Shown one piece after another: positions 14,254 through 21,402 of a stretch of 21,402 bases of DNA (positions are counted from its first letter, which is position 1; the number at the start of each line of letters is the position of its first letter). This stretch comes from Rhodoferax sp. (GTDB taxonomy: Bacteria; Pseudomonadota; Gammaproteobacteria; Burkholderiales; Burkholderiaceae_C). Location of the stretch: positions 1-21,402 of the forward strand of contig JALNWC010000008.1 in the NCBI GenBank assembly GCA_023231075.1. The letters are read 5' to 3'. The notes beneath the pieces are model-generated. The model did no database searches. It was given only the letters and a program-made list of their open reading frames with translations, and was not told the origin of the DNA. Made by a program: the position numbers and the translations under genes.

Positions 14254-17200
14254 TCAAGCGGGCAACAAGGCACGCAATGTGGCCAGCAGCCGTTCAACGT
14301 AAAACCCGTCGGTATCCTGGTGCAGCAATACCGAAGGCGCGGTGGCCCAGGTAAAACCGGCCTGGTGCGTTTGCAGCTCCTGCTCGCTGTTGCTGCTCAG
14401 CACAAAACCACACACGGGCACCGAAAATTTCCAGGCGGGAACCACTTTTTCCAGCAAGTCAAATTTGTCGGTGGGCCATTGGTGGCGCAGGCCTTTGGGC
14501 TCGACAAAAGCCAGTGCCTGTTGATTGCCGCGTTTGAGCCAAAGCAAAAAGTCCGGGTAAAAACCCTCGGCAGCAAACAGGCCCACCCCGACGTCGGCCA
14601 GGTTGCGCAGCAACACCACCTCCACGCCCGCCCACTGCGCTTGCGTGTGCAGACGTTCCCAGACACGGCGCACATCCCACACCAAACGGGCTTCGCTGTT
14701 TTCAAGCGGCGGTGGCGATATGCGCAAGCCAAGCGGCTGGTCGTCCAGCAAGCTCAATTGGGCGCCTTCCTCCACCACGGCAGCCGGCGCGGCCAACAGC
14801 AATGGGCTGTACAGATGCTGGGGAATATGCAGCCGCGGCAGGGGCAACGTCAGCTCGTCGACGTCAGTGCCTTCGGCCAAGGCGGTGAGCACATGGATCA
14901 GGGTGTCATGCAGGTCGATTTCGCCCACTTCTTCGCGCAACAAAGCCACGATCCGTTCCCATCCGTGAGGCTTGAGTTGTGCACCTTTCAGGCTTTTTTG
15001 CAGTGCATCCAGGGCCGCCTTCATGATGGGTTCGGCCAGCATGGCCTCAATGCGGTAGCCCATTCCGGTGGTGCCATCGGGCAGCGTTTGCAGCGGGAAA
15101 TTGGCATGATCCCCGGACATCAATTCTGACTTGGGTTGTTCCGTCAAAAACGCCAACCGGGCGCGGCGCAGGCAGCGGCCCAGCGCCGCCTCCCACTGGG
15201 CCAGTACCTCATGGCGCAGGCGCTGTTGCACCTCGGTGGTCAGCGGCAGCAACACCGTGGGCACATTCACCCGCACGGCTTGCAACCAATGTAAAGCACT
15301 GCTGGGGGTTACCCAAAGCTGTTGCATGTTTTGCTGGCGCTTGCAGCGCTGGGCATGCTGGAACAGCGTCTCGGCACTTACGCAGCGTATCAATAGGTCG
15401 CTCGCCGCATGCTGTTGCACGGCCGTGTCCAAAGCCTGTTTTTCGCCCACCCCGTCCTGCATCACCCAATGGCTGGACAAATCGATCGTGACACCACCAT
15501 GGTCTGCCGCCACAAAGCCAATACAGCGCTTGCCAAATTCAACCAGACGGGTCTCGTCATGCAAGGGCACCTGCAGCGCCAGGGCATCCAGGTCAGAGCG
15601 CAGGCTGACTGGCAACACGGCACTTTGGGCCGGCATGCCCTCGCGGCTCAGGGTGTCGAGCCAGGTCTGTATGTATTCGGCCCTGACGCCAAACACATAC
15701 AGCGTTTCAGCCAGGGCAATGCCCGCCGGATGCGGCCCCAGTTGCGGCACATGGTCGGCGCGCTTGAGCCGGCCACCGACACCGGCCAAGCGCACCCCGC
15801 GGCCAAACAACTGGATCACCTGCGTGCCCGCATTGCGGCCAATCTGCAACAGCCCCAGCGTGCTGACCCGAAAGCTGGACCAGCCTTCGATGAATTTGCG
15901 CGAGCCCAATAAAAACTTCAGCTCCGGGCGGTCGTCCAGGCGTGCAAACAGCGAACCCGTGACGGCATCGGGGGCTTCCACCGTCACACCCGCAGTCTTG
16001 AGCGCCGCCGCCAGCTTGGGCGCATCGCCCACATAGGCCGTGCCGCACCAGTGGTCACCCGGCGCACCGGGCAGGCGCAGGCCCAGCTCGTCCCTGGACA
16101 ACACCCGCACGGCCAATGGCCCTTGTCCGCCAAACAAAGCAACACACATGTGCTGGTGCAGGCCCGGCGCACCCAGTGCGCGCTCGGCGGCTAAATCGAG
16201 TTGCGCGGCAAACAGCGCCTGCTGAATCGGATGGGTGGCATCCAGCACCTGCGCCAGCAAACCACTGGCAAAGTTGGCGTCGCCAGCAAAGCGGGCCAGA
16301 AACGCCAGCACCTGCACCACGTCCTGGCTTTTTCCGGTGACGCTCTGACCGACAAACACCGCCAGCGGCGAACTCAGGCGGTAGTTTTGCGCCCGCACCG
16401 CGTCTGCACTGTAGTAGCGCACCTGCCGCCAAAAGGCGACCAGCGCGGCTGCCAGCACCAGGTCTTGGGCATGCAGGTCGCGCGTGACCAGGCTTTTCGG
16501 GCTCTTGCCAAAACCATCGTCGTGAAAGCGACGGTAACCGTAGTCAAACACCGCGCAACGGGCGTAATCGTTGAAGAAATCGGGATCACCATCGGCAATC
16601 TGGGCAAAGGTGGCCGAGTATTCAAACTCGAAGCCGGGCACACCTTCTACCGGCTGCGTTTTGTGTGTGCCGGTGAGCGCCTGGCGGCGCTCCCGAAAAG
16701 CCGACTCTTCCCCCGAATTGCTTTTGCCGCCCTTGTGCCCTTCGTCGACCAGCACCAGGTTGGGGCCGGGGTACTGGTCGGTACTGACCGACACCCCGGC
16801 CTTGACGCGCACCCGCTGGCCGTTCTTGTCTTCGGGCAGGTACAGCTTGGTGAGCTCGGTGATCTCCAGCGCGCGCTCAAGCACCACCTCGTCAATACCG
16901 CTCAAGGCCAGTTCTGCGCGGTGCTGGCTGGACAGGGTCTCGTTGGGCGTGAGCAGCAACACGCGCTGCGGTGCGCTGCCCAGAATGCCCGTGGCATGGC
17001 GTAAAAACTGCAAGGTGTTGAGGTGCAGCATCAGCGTCTTGCCACTGCCGGTGGCCATCCACAGTGCCAACCGGTTCAGCTCGGGGCCGGTTACCGCGGG
17101 CAAAAACGACAACGCCTGTTCGCGCAGGGTATTGATCTCGGTCACCATGTCGGCGCGCCCGCCGGGCGCGGCCAGCCGGTACAGGTAATGCTCGACAAAC

Positions 17201-17532
17201 AGCGCCGCCAACCACTGGAAATGCGTCAGTGCAAAACGCTCGCCAGTCGCCGCCTCGCGCGCGCTGGCAATGCCAGCCCAGTCGGTCATGAAGGCGCGCT
17301 CGTGTTGCGCCAGCACGTCGGGGGTCACGCGCACGCCCTTGCGTGAGAGCACCGCGGCCAGGCGCGCGGAGGCACCGGGCGCACCGGCGTCGGGGGTGTC
17401 TTTAACCCGTTCCAGCAGTTCGTTGTAGCGCCCGCCTAATTCCTTGGCCAGCCAGCGCACCAGCAGCAGGCTGCGGTCAAAACGCTGGCCACGGGTGCTG
17501 GGCGACTTTGGGGCTTTGGCGGGTTGGGTCAC
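14254..17532 (-). CDS. Helicase-nuclease (type III Res-like), system B
   Basis: A 1092-residue protein. I place the start at GTG 17530-17532, whose last two bases belong to the TGA stop of the methyltransferase gene; a longer frame to 17766 would only be out-of-frame sequence of that gene. The superfamily 2 helicase core has Walker A MATGSGKT (159-166), Walker B LVDEGHKGG (261-269), EYSATF (304-309), EGWSSF (549-554) and QLFGRGVR (574-581). The C-terminus has a PD-(D/E)xK-like site, YPDFLLWL (Asp994) and FVEPKG (Glu1011, Lys1013). This is Res-like but differs from system A in box sequence (DEGH rather than DEPQ), in length and in the about 145-residue region before Walker A. It probably cuts unmodified DNA together with the methyltransferase. 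Confidence 0.85.
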   Translation of the reverse strand: MTQPAKAPKSPSTRGQRFDRSLLLVRWLAKELGGRYNELLERVKDTPDAGAPGASARLAAVLSRKGVRVTPDVLAQHERAFMTDWAGIASAREAATGERFALTHFQWLAALFVEHYLYRLAAPGGRADMVTEINTLREQALSFLPAVTGPELNRLALWMATGSGKTLMLHLNTLQFLRHATGILGSAPQRVLLLTPNETLSSQHRAELALSGIDEVVLERALEITELTKLYLPEDKNGQRVRVKAGVSVSTDQYPGPNLVLVDEGHKGGKSNSGEESAFRERRQALTGTHKTQPVEGVPGFEFEYSATFAQIADGDPDFFNDYARCAVFDYGYRRFHDDGFGKSPKSLVTRDLHAQDLVLAAALVAFWRQVRYYSADAVRAQNYRLSSPLAVFVGQSVTGKSQDVVQVLAFLARFAGDANFASGLLAQVLDATHPIQQALFAAQLDLAAERALGAPGLHQHMCVALFGGQGPLAVRVLSRDELGLRLPGAPGDHWCGTAYVGDAPKLAAALKTAGVTVEAPDAVTGSLFARLDDRPELKFLLGSRKFIEGWSSFRVSTLGLLQIGRNAGTQVIQLFGRGVRLAGVGGRLKRADHVPQLGPHPAGIALAETLYVFGVRAEYIQTWLDTLSREGMPAQSAVLPVSLRSDLDALALQVPLHDETRLVEFGKRCIGFVAADHGGVTIDLSSHWVMQDGVGEKQALDTAVQQHAASDLLIRCVSAETLFQHAQRCKRQQNMQQLWVTPSSALHWLQAVRVNVPTVLLPLTTEVQQRLRHEVLAQWEAALGRCLRRARLAFLTEQPKSELMSGDHANFPLQTLPDGTTGMGYRIEAMLAEPIMKAALDALQKSLKGAQLKPHGWERIVALLREEVGEIDLHDTLIHVLTALAEGTDVDELTLPLPRLHIPQHLYSPLLLAAPAAVVEEGAQLSLLDDQPLGLRISPPPLENSEARLVWDVRRVWERLHTQAQWAGVEVVLLRNLADVGVGLFAAEGFYPDFLLWLKRGNQQALAFVEPKGLRHQWPTDKFDLLEKVVPAWKFSVPVCGFVLSSNSEQELQTHQAGFTWATAPSVLLHQDTDGFYVERLLATLRALLPA

Positions 17533-20500
17533 TTGGCGCGCTCCATCATGCGTTGCGCCAGCAGGCTGTCGATGCTGGCGGCACGCACCCCGGCTGGCCA
17601 GAAGGCGGACCGGTTGTGAAAGATGGTGCCAAAGTCGCCCGGGGCCAGTCCCCACACGCTGGCCAGTTGGGCGCAGAGCCAATCGTATTGGGTTTGCCCC
17701 TGCTCGGGCGGGCGTTCGTCGTCTGCGTTGCGCAGCCATAAAAGCACGGGTTGGTGCGGCAGGCACGTGGTAGCCGAGCGGTTCAGGTCAAGATTTTGTT
17801 GGTGAGCCAGGTCAGCGGCCAGCACCGCGTGCATGAGCTGGTGGCGCTGGCCTTGCGGGTCGCGCAGCTCAATTTGGCGTTTGGGCACCAGCCCCAGCAA
17901 CAGCCGCGCCGTTTCCAGCATGTCAACCGCCACCACCCGCTCGCCGGTGGGCTCGAACAGTGTGAGCTGGTAGTCAAACGGGTGCGTGAGTTCGGTACTG
18001 GACAGGCGCACCGCGTGGGCGTTGGCCGCCGTGGTGCCGTCACCACTGACGCTGTCCATGAGCCAGTAGCGCAGCAGGTGCTCACCGGCGTCCCGCGAGA
18101 CCAGATTCATGCTGGTTTGCCCGGCTTGGTCTGGCTCGGTGGTGTGGGTCAGATCGAGGGCGTTGAGGCTGTCTTCATAACGTTCCAGACGCAATACGCG
18201 CACCAGCGGCAGGGTGCGGCGGCTCCAGTGGGTGGCGTCGCCACCATCGGCGTTCTGCACGCCGTCCCTGGGTTGCCCGTCTTTCCACTCGGGGGCGGTC
18301 ATGGCCTTGGCGATGCGCGGCAGGGTCACGGTGTCAAAGTAGTCACCTTGTTCCACCAGCAAGAACTTGCGCGCGCCGCCGTCTTCGCGGTTGAGGTTGA
18401 TGACGGCATGGCCGGTGGTGGCACTGCCGGCGAAGAAGTCGAGGGTGATGGCGTCGGGCTTGCTGGCGCCGCCCACGTAGATGCTGTCCTGCACGGCATG
18501 GATCGACTTGGGGTAGGAAAAAGGCGGCTTGCCAAACATCTTTTTCAGCAAGGCCGTCCCATGTTCGGTCGCGCTGTATTTGGAGTCGAACCAGGTCGTG
18601 ACAGCCACAACACCTTCTTCATTGGGGCGACGTTTGTAATAGACATAATTCTTGCCGCTACGGTCTTTGCGTATTGCTATGTCTTTCATGTTGTCACGCA
18701 CGGTCTCATGGCTCCAACGCCAGGTTTTCTCATTGCCTTTGTCGTCGATGGGCCAAGTGGTCGCCTCGTCAAAGTTAGGCGACTCTTTGAATAGCCACTC
18801 TTCTGTTTCTTCGTCCCAAGTCATTTCAGGGATGCGGACCTTGCTGTCAGAAACGTAAAGTGGGTAGTGCAATGCGCGCCGCGCACTTCGGTCTGAATTG
18901 GAACCCTCCCGGCGCAGATTGCGCCACTCAAAAGCACCCTCCGCATCTTCTTCGGAAAAGCGCGCGGCCTGGTCTTCGGTCGGGTTCATTTTTCCCACCG
19001 TGGCGGCGGTACTTTTGCCGACGAAGTGGACGTATTCATGCGATACCGAAAACCCGGCTTTGGTTGGACGACCCGACGGATTGGCTCGCACTGCCACGGT
19101 ACCCAAGACGGTGTCGGGGTAGTTGTGTTCCAGTTGCAGCCGCAGGGCCGCGTTTTCTGCGTCATCAATGGCAATGCAGAGGACGCCCGTCTGCGCGAGG
19201 ATGCCCATGGCGCAATGCACCCGGCAACTCATCAATGACAACCAGCTTGATTCCCGAAAGCCGTTTTTGTAGTCAATGGGCGAGGCATCGGTGTTGTACG
19301 GCGGATCAATGTAAATGCACTTGACCCGCTCGCGGTAGGCAGGTTCCAGGGTGCGCAGGGCGGCGTAGTTGTCGGCGTGCACCAGTTCGCCGCCGAGCGC
19401 GGCCTCAAGGTCGTCAAAACAGGCGAGCACGCGGGCCTTGAAGTCGGGGCCGAAGTGCCGGGTGTGCAGCGGCAGGTGCGGGTAGGCTGCCAGCAGTTTT
19501 TTGCCATTGGGTTTTTTGGCTTTGTCGCCGACCCACTGCGCCCACTCCCTGGCTTGTGCTTCGTTGCTGCAGGCCTCGGCCAGCAGCGCTTGCCCCAGCG
19601 CACCGGCTTCGCGGCCGAGCCAGCTGCATTGCACCAGGTAGTCGGCCTGCAGCACAAATTTGCGTTTTTCAAACAGGGTGGCCTGAAAGGTTTCGATCTG
19701 GTTCAGAAAGGTGATCAGGTCCAGGGCCATCTGGCGCACCAGTTTGAACTTGGCGCGAATGCGCGGCAGTTCACTGTCGGGGGCGTCCCACACCTGGACA
19801 AATTCGTGTTTGAGGTAAACCTCAAGCTCACCCTTCAGGAACTCGCCTAGTTGGGGGTGGACAAAGAAGTCGCTGGTGTTCTTGCGTACAAATCGGCGCG
19901 CGTTGCGGACCAGCGTGTCGGGGTTCAGGCTGGCAGGGGGGCGCGCGCCCTTGAAGTCATCACCCGCGAGCCAGGCATTGAGCACGCGGTCCTGCAGCGT
20001 ATTGCCTTCGGTGGCGAAATTGCTGTCTTCGTCGCCTTCTTCCTCGCTGCGGGAAGAGCCTTTGGTTTTGTAGCGTTTGACTTCTGCGTCGGTCGCCGCG
20101 CGCCATTGCCATTGCAGCTCGAAGCCGCCCTCCAAGGCCTTGAAGGTGGACGGAAAGAAGTGTTTGGCACTGCCTTTGGCGTTGTCTTTTTCGGTGTCGG
20201 CGCGGGCCAGGGTAAAGCGCACTTCAGCCGGGCCGTCGGAGTAGGCAAAGCGGCTGAAGAGTTCGCCGCTTTTGATGTAGTGGCTGCCTTTGGTGGCCCA
20301 GTGAAAGTGGGTATCCTGGCCATGGTAGGGCACGGCATAGGCGGCGCTGCCGCCACGACGGGCGCGGGGAATGAAGTCGCCCTCGTCCCAGTAGCGGCTG
20401 AAAAAGGTGTGCAGGTGGTAATAGCAGTTGGCGGCCTCGCTCTGCGCCAATTCCTGGCCGCTGAGCCGGGCCAGCTCGGTGGCCCAACCGGCAATGCGTT

Positions 20501-20681
20501 GCGGCAAGGTCTCGTCCAGGTAGGCCAGCACCTGCGTGCGCCGGTAGTTGAGGATGCGGTAGATGCCAAAGTCAAGCTCGGCGGCATCGAGTTTGAGGAT
20601 GTCTTGCTTGAGCAGGTTCAGAAAACGCTGTTGCGGCGTGGTGTCGGCCGCTGGGTCGATGGGGCTGGATGGGGTGGCCAT
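17529..20681 (-). CDS. Adenine-type DNA methyltransferase with long N-terminal region, system B
   Basis: A 1050-residue beta-class methyltransferase. Motif IV (YIDPPYNT, residues 457-464) precedes motif I (LDFFAGSATTGHAV, 747-760). The second glycine of motif I, usual in FxGxG, is Ala here, a variant I believe is common in this branch. About 450 residues precede motif IV, against about 125 in system A. They begin with a segment LDAAELDFGIYRILNYRR (31-48) seen in large Mod-like proteins, and include an acidic linker (208-220). The C-terminal part has VLRLERYEDSLNALDL (829-844). The start at 20681 has AGGAT upstream. It begins 39 bases after the PIN toxin gene and overlaps the helicase-nuclease gene, so expression of all is likely coupled. 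Confidence 0.88.
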   Translation of the reverse strand: MATPSSPIDPAADTTPQQRFLNLLKQDILKLDAAELDFGIYRILNYRRTQVLAYLDETLPQRIAGWATELARLSGQELAQSEAANCYYHLHTFFSRYWDEGDFIPRARRGGSAAYAVPYHGQDTHFHWATKGSHYIKSGELFSRFAYSDGPAEVRFTLARADTEKDNAKGSAKHFFPSTFKALEGGFELQWQWRAATDAEVKRYKTKGSSRSEEEGDEDSNFATEGNTLQDRVLNAWLAGDDFKGARPPASLNPDTLVRNARRFVRKNTSDFFVHPQLGEFLKGELEVYLKHEFVQVWDAPDSELPRIRAKFKLVRQMALDLITFLNQIETFQATLFEKRKFVLQADYLVQCSWLGREAGALGQALLAEACSNEAQAREWAQWVGDKAKKPNGKKLLAAYPHLPLHTRHFGPDFKARVLACFDDLEAALGGELVHADNYAALRTLEPAYRERVKCIYIDPPYNTDASPIDYKNGFRESSWLSLMSCRVHCAMGILAQTGVLCIAIDDAENAALRLQLEHNYPDTVLGTVAVRANPSGRPTKAGFSVSHEYVHFVGKSTAATVGKMNPTEDQAARFSEEDAEGAFEWRNLRREGSNSDRSARRALHYPLYVSDSKVRIPEMTWDEETEEWLFKESPNFDEATTWPIDDKGNEKTWRWSHETVRDNMKDIAIRKDRSGKNYVYYKRRPNEEGVVAVTTWFDSKYSATEHGTALLKKMFGKPPFSYPKSIHAVQDSIYVGGASKPDAITLDFFAGSATTGHAVINLNREDGGARKFLLVEQGDYFDTVTLPRIAKAMTAPEWKDGQPRDGVQNADGGDATHWSRRTLPLVRVLRLERYEDSLNALDLTHTTEPDQAGQTSMNLVSRDAGEHLLRYWLMDSVSGDGTTAANAHAVRLSSTELTHPFDYQLTLFEPTGERVVAVDMLETARLLLGLVPKRQIELRDPQGQRHQLMHAVLAADLAHQQNLDLNRSATTCLPHQPVLLWLRNADDERPPEQGQTQYDWLCAQLASVWGLAPGDFGTIFHNRSAFWPAGVRAASIDSLLAQRMMERAK

Positions 20682-20720
20682 GAAGGTATCCTGAACTGAA
20701 AGATAAGGTTTGCCGGCGGG

Positions 20721-21161
20721 TCAGGGCAAGCTGCTCAAATGCGCTTTCGCGGCCGTGGCCAGCTTTTCGTCAAAGGTGGCCAGTGGGCAGGTGAGCTCGG
20801 CGGCCAGCCAGAGGTAGGCTGCATCGTAGGCGCTGAGCTGGTAGCGGGTGGCCAGTGCATAGACATCTGATGGCGATGTTTCAAACCGCTCAAGGTCCAT
20901 GTCGGCATAGGCAACAAGTCCGTCATTGGCGAGTTCGGTAAAACCGGCCCGGTGTTTTTTGACTGCCACATTGGCTAGTTCATGGTCCAACAACCAGGGT
21001 GCTTTCAGACTGTGCCCCGCAATGCGCGCTTGCGCCTCCACAAGCCAGTGTTCCTGAAACAAGAGGCCCGCCAGGACACTGCAGTCCACCACCAGGCTGG
21101 GGCGCACCAGGTAGTGCTGCGGGGGTTCTGCCAGGTACAGGCCGCGTGGCGGACGGCTCAT
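20721..21161 (-). CDS. PIN-domain toxin (VapC/FitB type)
   Basis: A 146-residue PIN-domain ribonuclease. The acidic active-site residues are present: Asp26 in LVVDCSVL, Glu61 in DHELANVA, Asp113 in SAYDAAYLWLA and Asp131 in ATFDEKL. It would cut RNA when freed from its antitoxin. Its ATG overlaps the antitoxin stop (ATGA at 21158-21161), the standard antitoxin-first arrangement with translational coupling, which is why I accept the start despite about 20 extra residues before the PIN core. It lies 39 bases upstream of methyltransferase B on the same strand, suggesting a shared transcript. Confidence 0.9.
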   Translation of the reverse strand: MSRPPRGLYLAEPPQHYLVRPSLVVDCSVLAGLLFQEHWLVEAQARIAGHSLKAPWLLDHELANVAVKKHRAGFTELANDGLVAYADMDLERFETSPSDVYALATRYQLSAYDAAYLWLAAELTCPLATFDEKLATAAKAHLSSLP

Positions 21162-21402
21162 CTTGAATCCCGGTCTTCGCGAATGATGTCAACGCCCAGC
21201 GGTTGGCCCAGAATGGGGCCATTGGGGTTCTTGGCCTTCAATTCTGCGGCAATTTGCTCGACCGTTTTCCAGCCCTGCCGTCGGCTCGTCAGTGGCTTGG
21301 CACGGGTTGCCGGAGGCCATGGGTCTGCCTCGACCGCACGCTGGATCAGTGCCATGAGCTCGCCTTGCAGCGAGCGGTGGTTGCGCGCCGCCCGCTCGCG
21401 CA
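21158..21402 (-). CDS. FitA/VapB-type ribbon-helix-helix antitoxin (5' end outside window)
   Basis: The frame stays open through the right edge of the window. The first visible residues (RERAARNHRSLQGELMALI) match the second half of the Arc-like ribbon-helix-helix fold of FitA-type antitoxins, in which a basic helix and a SLQGEL-type turn are conserved. The ATG at 21353-21355 is internal and not the true start; roughly 20 residues should lie beyond 21402. The C-terminal part (residues after the fold, through GPILGQPLGVDIIREDRDSR) is the variable segment that wraps the toxin. It forms an operon with the PIN toxin and would autoregulate a promoter outside the window. Confidence 0.85.
   Translation of the reverse strand, partial: RERAARNHRSLQGELMALIQRAVEADPWPPATRAKPLTSRRQGWKTVEQIAAELKAKNPNGPILGQPLGVDIIREDRDSR

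Noticed and set aside
14244..14261. Direct repeat TCAAGCGG between alr and helicase-nuclease B, considered as an insertion footprint
   Set aside because: Both copies are adjacent on the same side of the operon and one lies in the stop codon region. No matching copy can be seen at the other end of the operon within the window.
17533..17766. A 78-residue N-terminal extension of helicase-nuclease B
   Set aside because: It is out-of-frame sequence of the methyltransferase B gene, with Arg-rich low-quality composition. The GTG overlapping the methyltransferase stop is a much better start.

Overview
The window is GC-rich DNA from a betaproteobacterium, most likely Comamonadaceae of the Rhodoferax/Polaromonas type. 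This is an inference from overall composition, a dmpG-dmpH-dmpI order typical of aromatic-degrading members of that family, and the lplT/alr divergent pair; no rRNA or tRNA is present to confirm it.

Left part (1-3360) is metabolic. It holds the end of a catechol meta-cleavage operon (4-hydroxy-2-oxovalerate aldolase C-terminus, 4-oxalocrotonate decarboxylase, 4-oxalocrotonate tautomerase). Arginase converges on that operon, and a class I DAHP synthase is divergent from arginase.

From 3391 to 6128 the DNA looks scarred. A DUF5666-like gene (minus) and a multidomain cytochrome c gene (plus) meet head to head and both lack a 5' end, as if a deletion had removed their shared promoter region. A good rho-independent terminator closes the cytochrome gene. 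Next comes a type II toxin-antitoxin pair whose RelE-like toxin is frameshifted while its HigA/Xre-like antitoxin is intact, then a roughly 330-bp stretch with a doubtful short ORF and nested inverted repeats.

From 6129 to 11640 (minus strand) there is a glutathione peroxidase and restriction-modification system A, type III-like, in the order res then mod, the reverse of the usual arrangement. A housekeeping pair follows: lysophospholipid transporter lplT (minus) and alanine racemase alr (plus).

The right end (14254-21402, minus strand) is a compact four-gene defence operon. It reads FitA/VapB-like antitoxin (5' end outside the window), PIN-domain toxin, a 1050-residue adenine-type DNA methyltransferase with a long N-terminal region, and a 1092-residue helicase-nuclease whose GTG start overlaps the methyltransferase stop codon. 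This is system B. It is type III-like in parts, but its architecture differs clearly from system A.

The window therefore has two unlike methyltransferase/helicase-nuclease systems bracketing lplT-alr, two toxin-antitoxin modules and a truncated gene pair. It reads as a defence-rich accessory region set into a conserved chromosome. No complete transposon, integrase, CRISPR array or RNA gene was seen.
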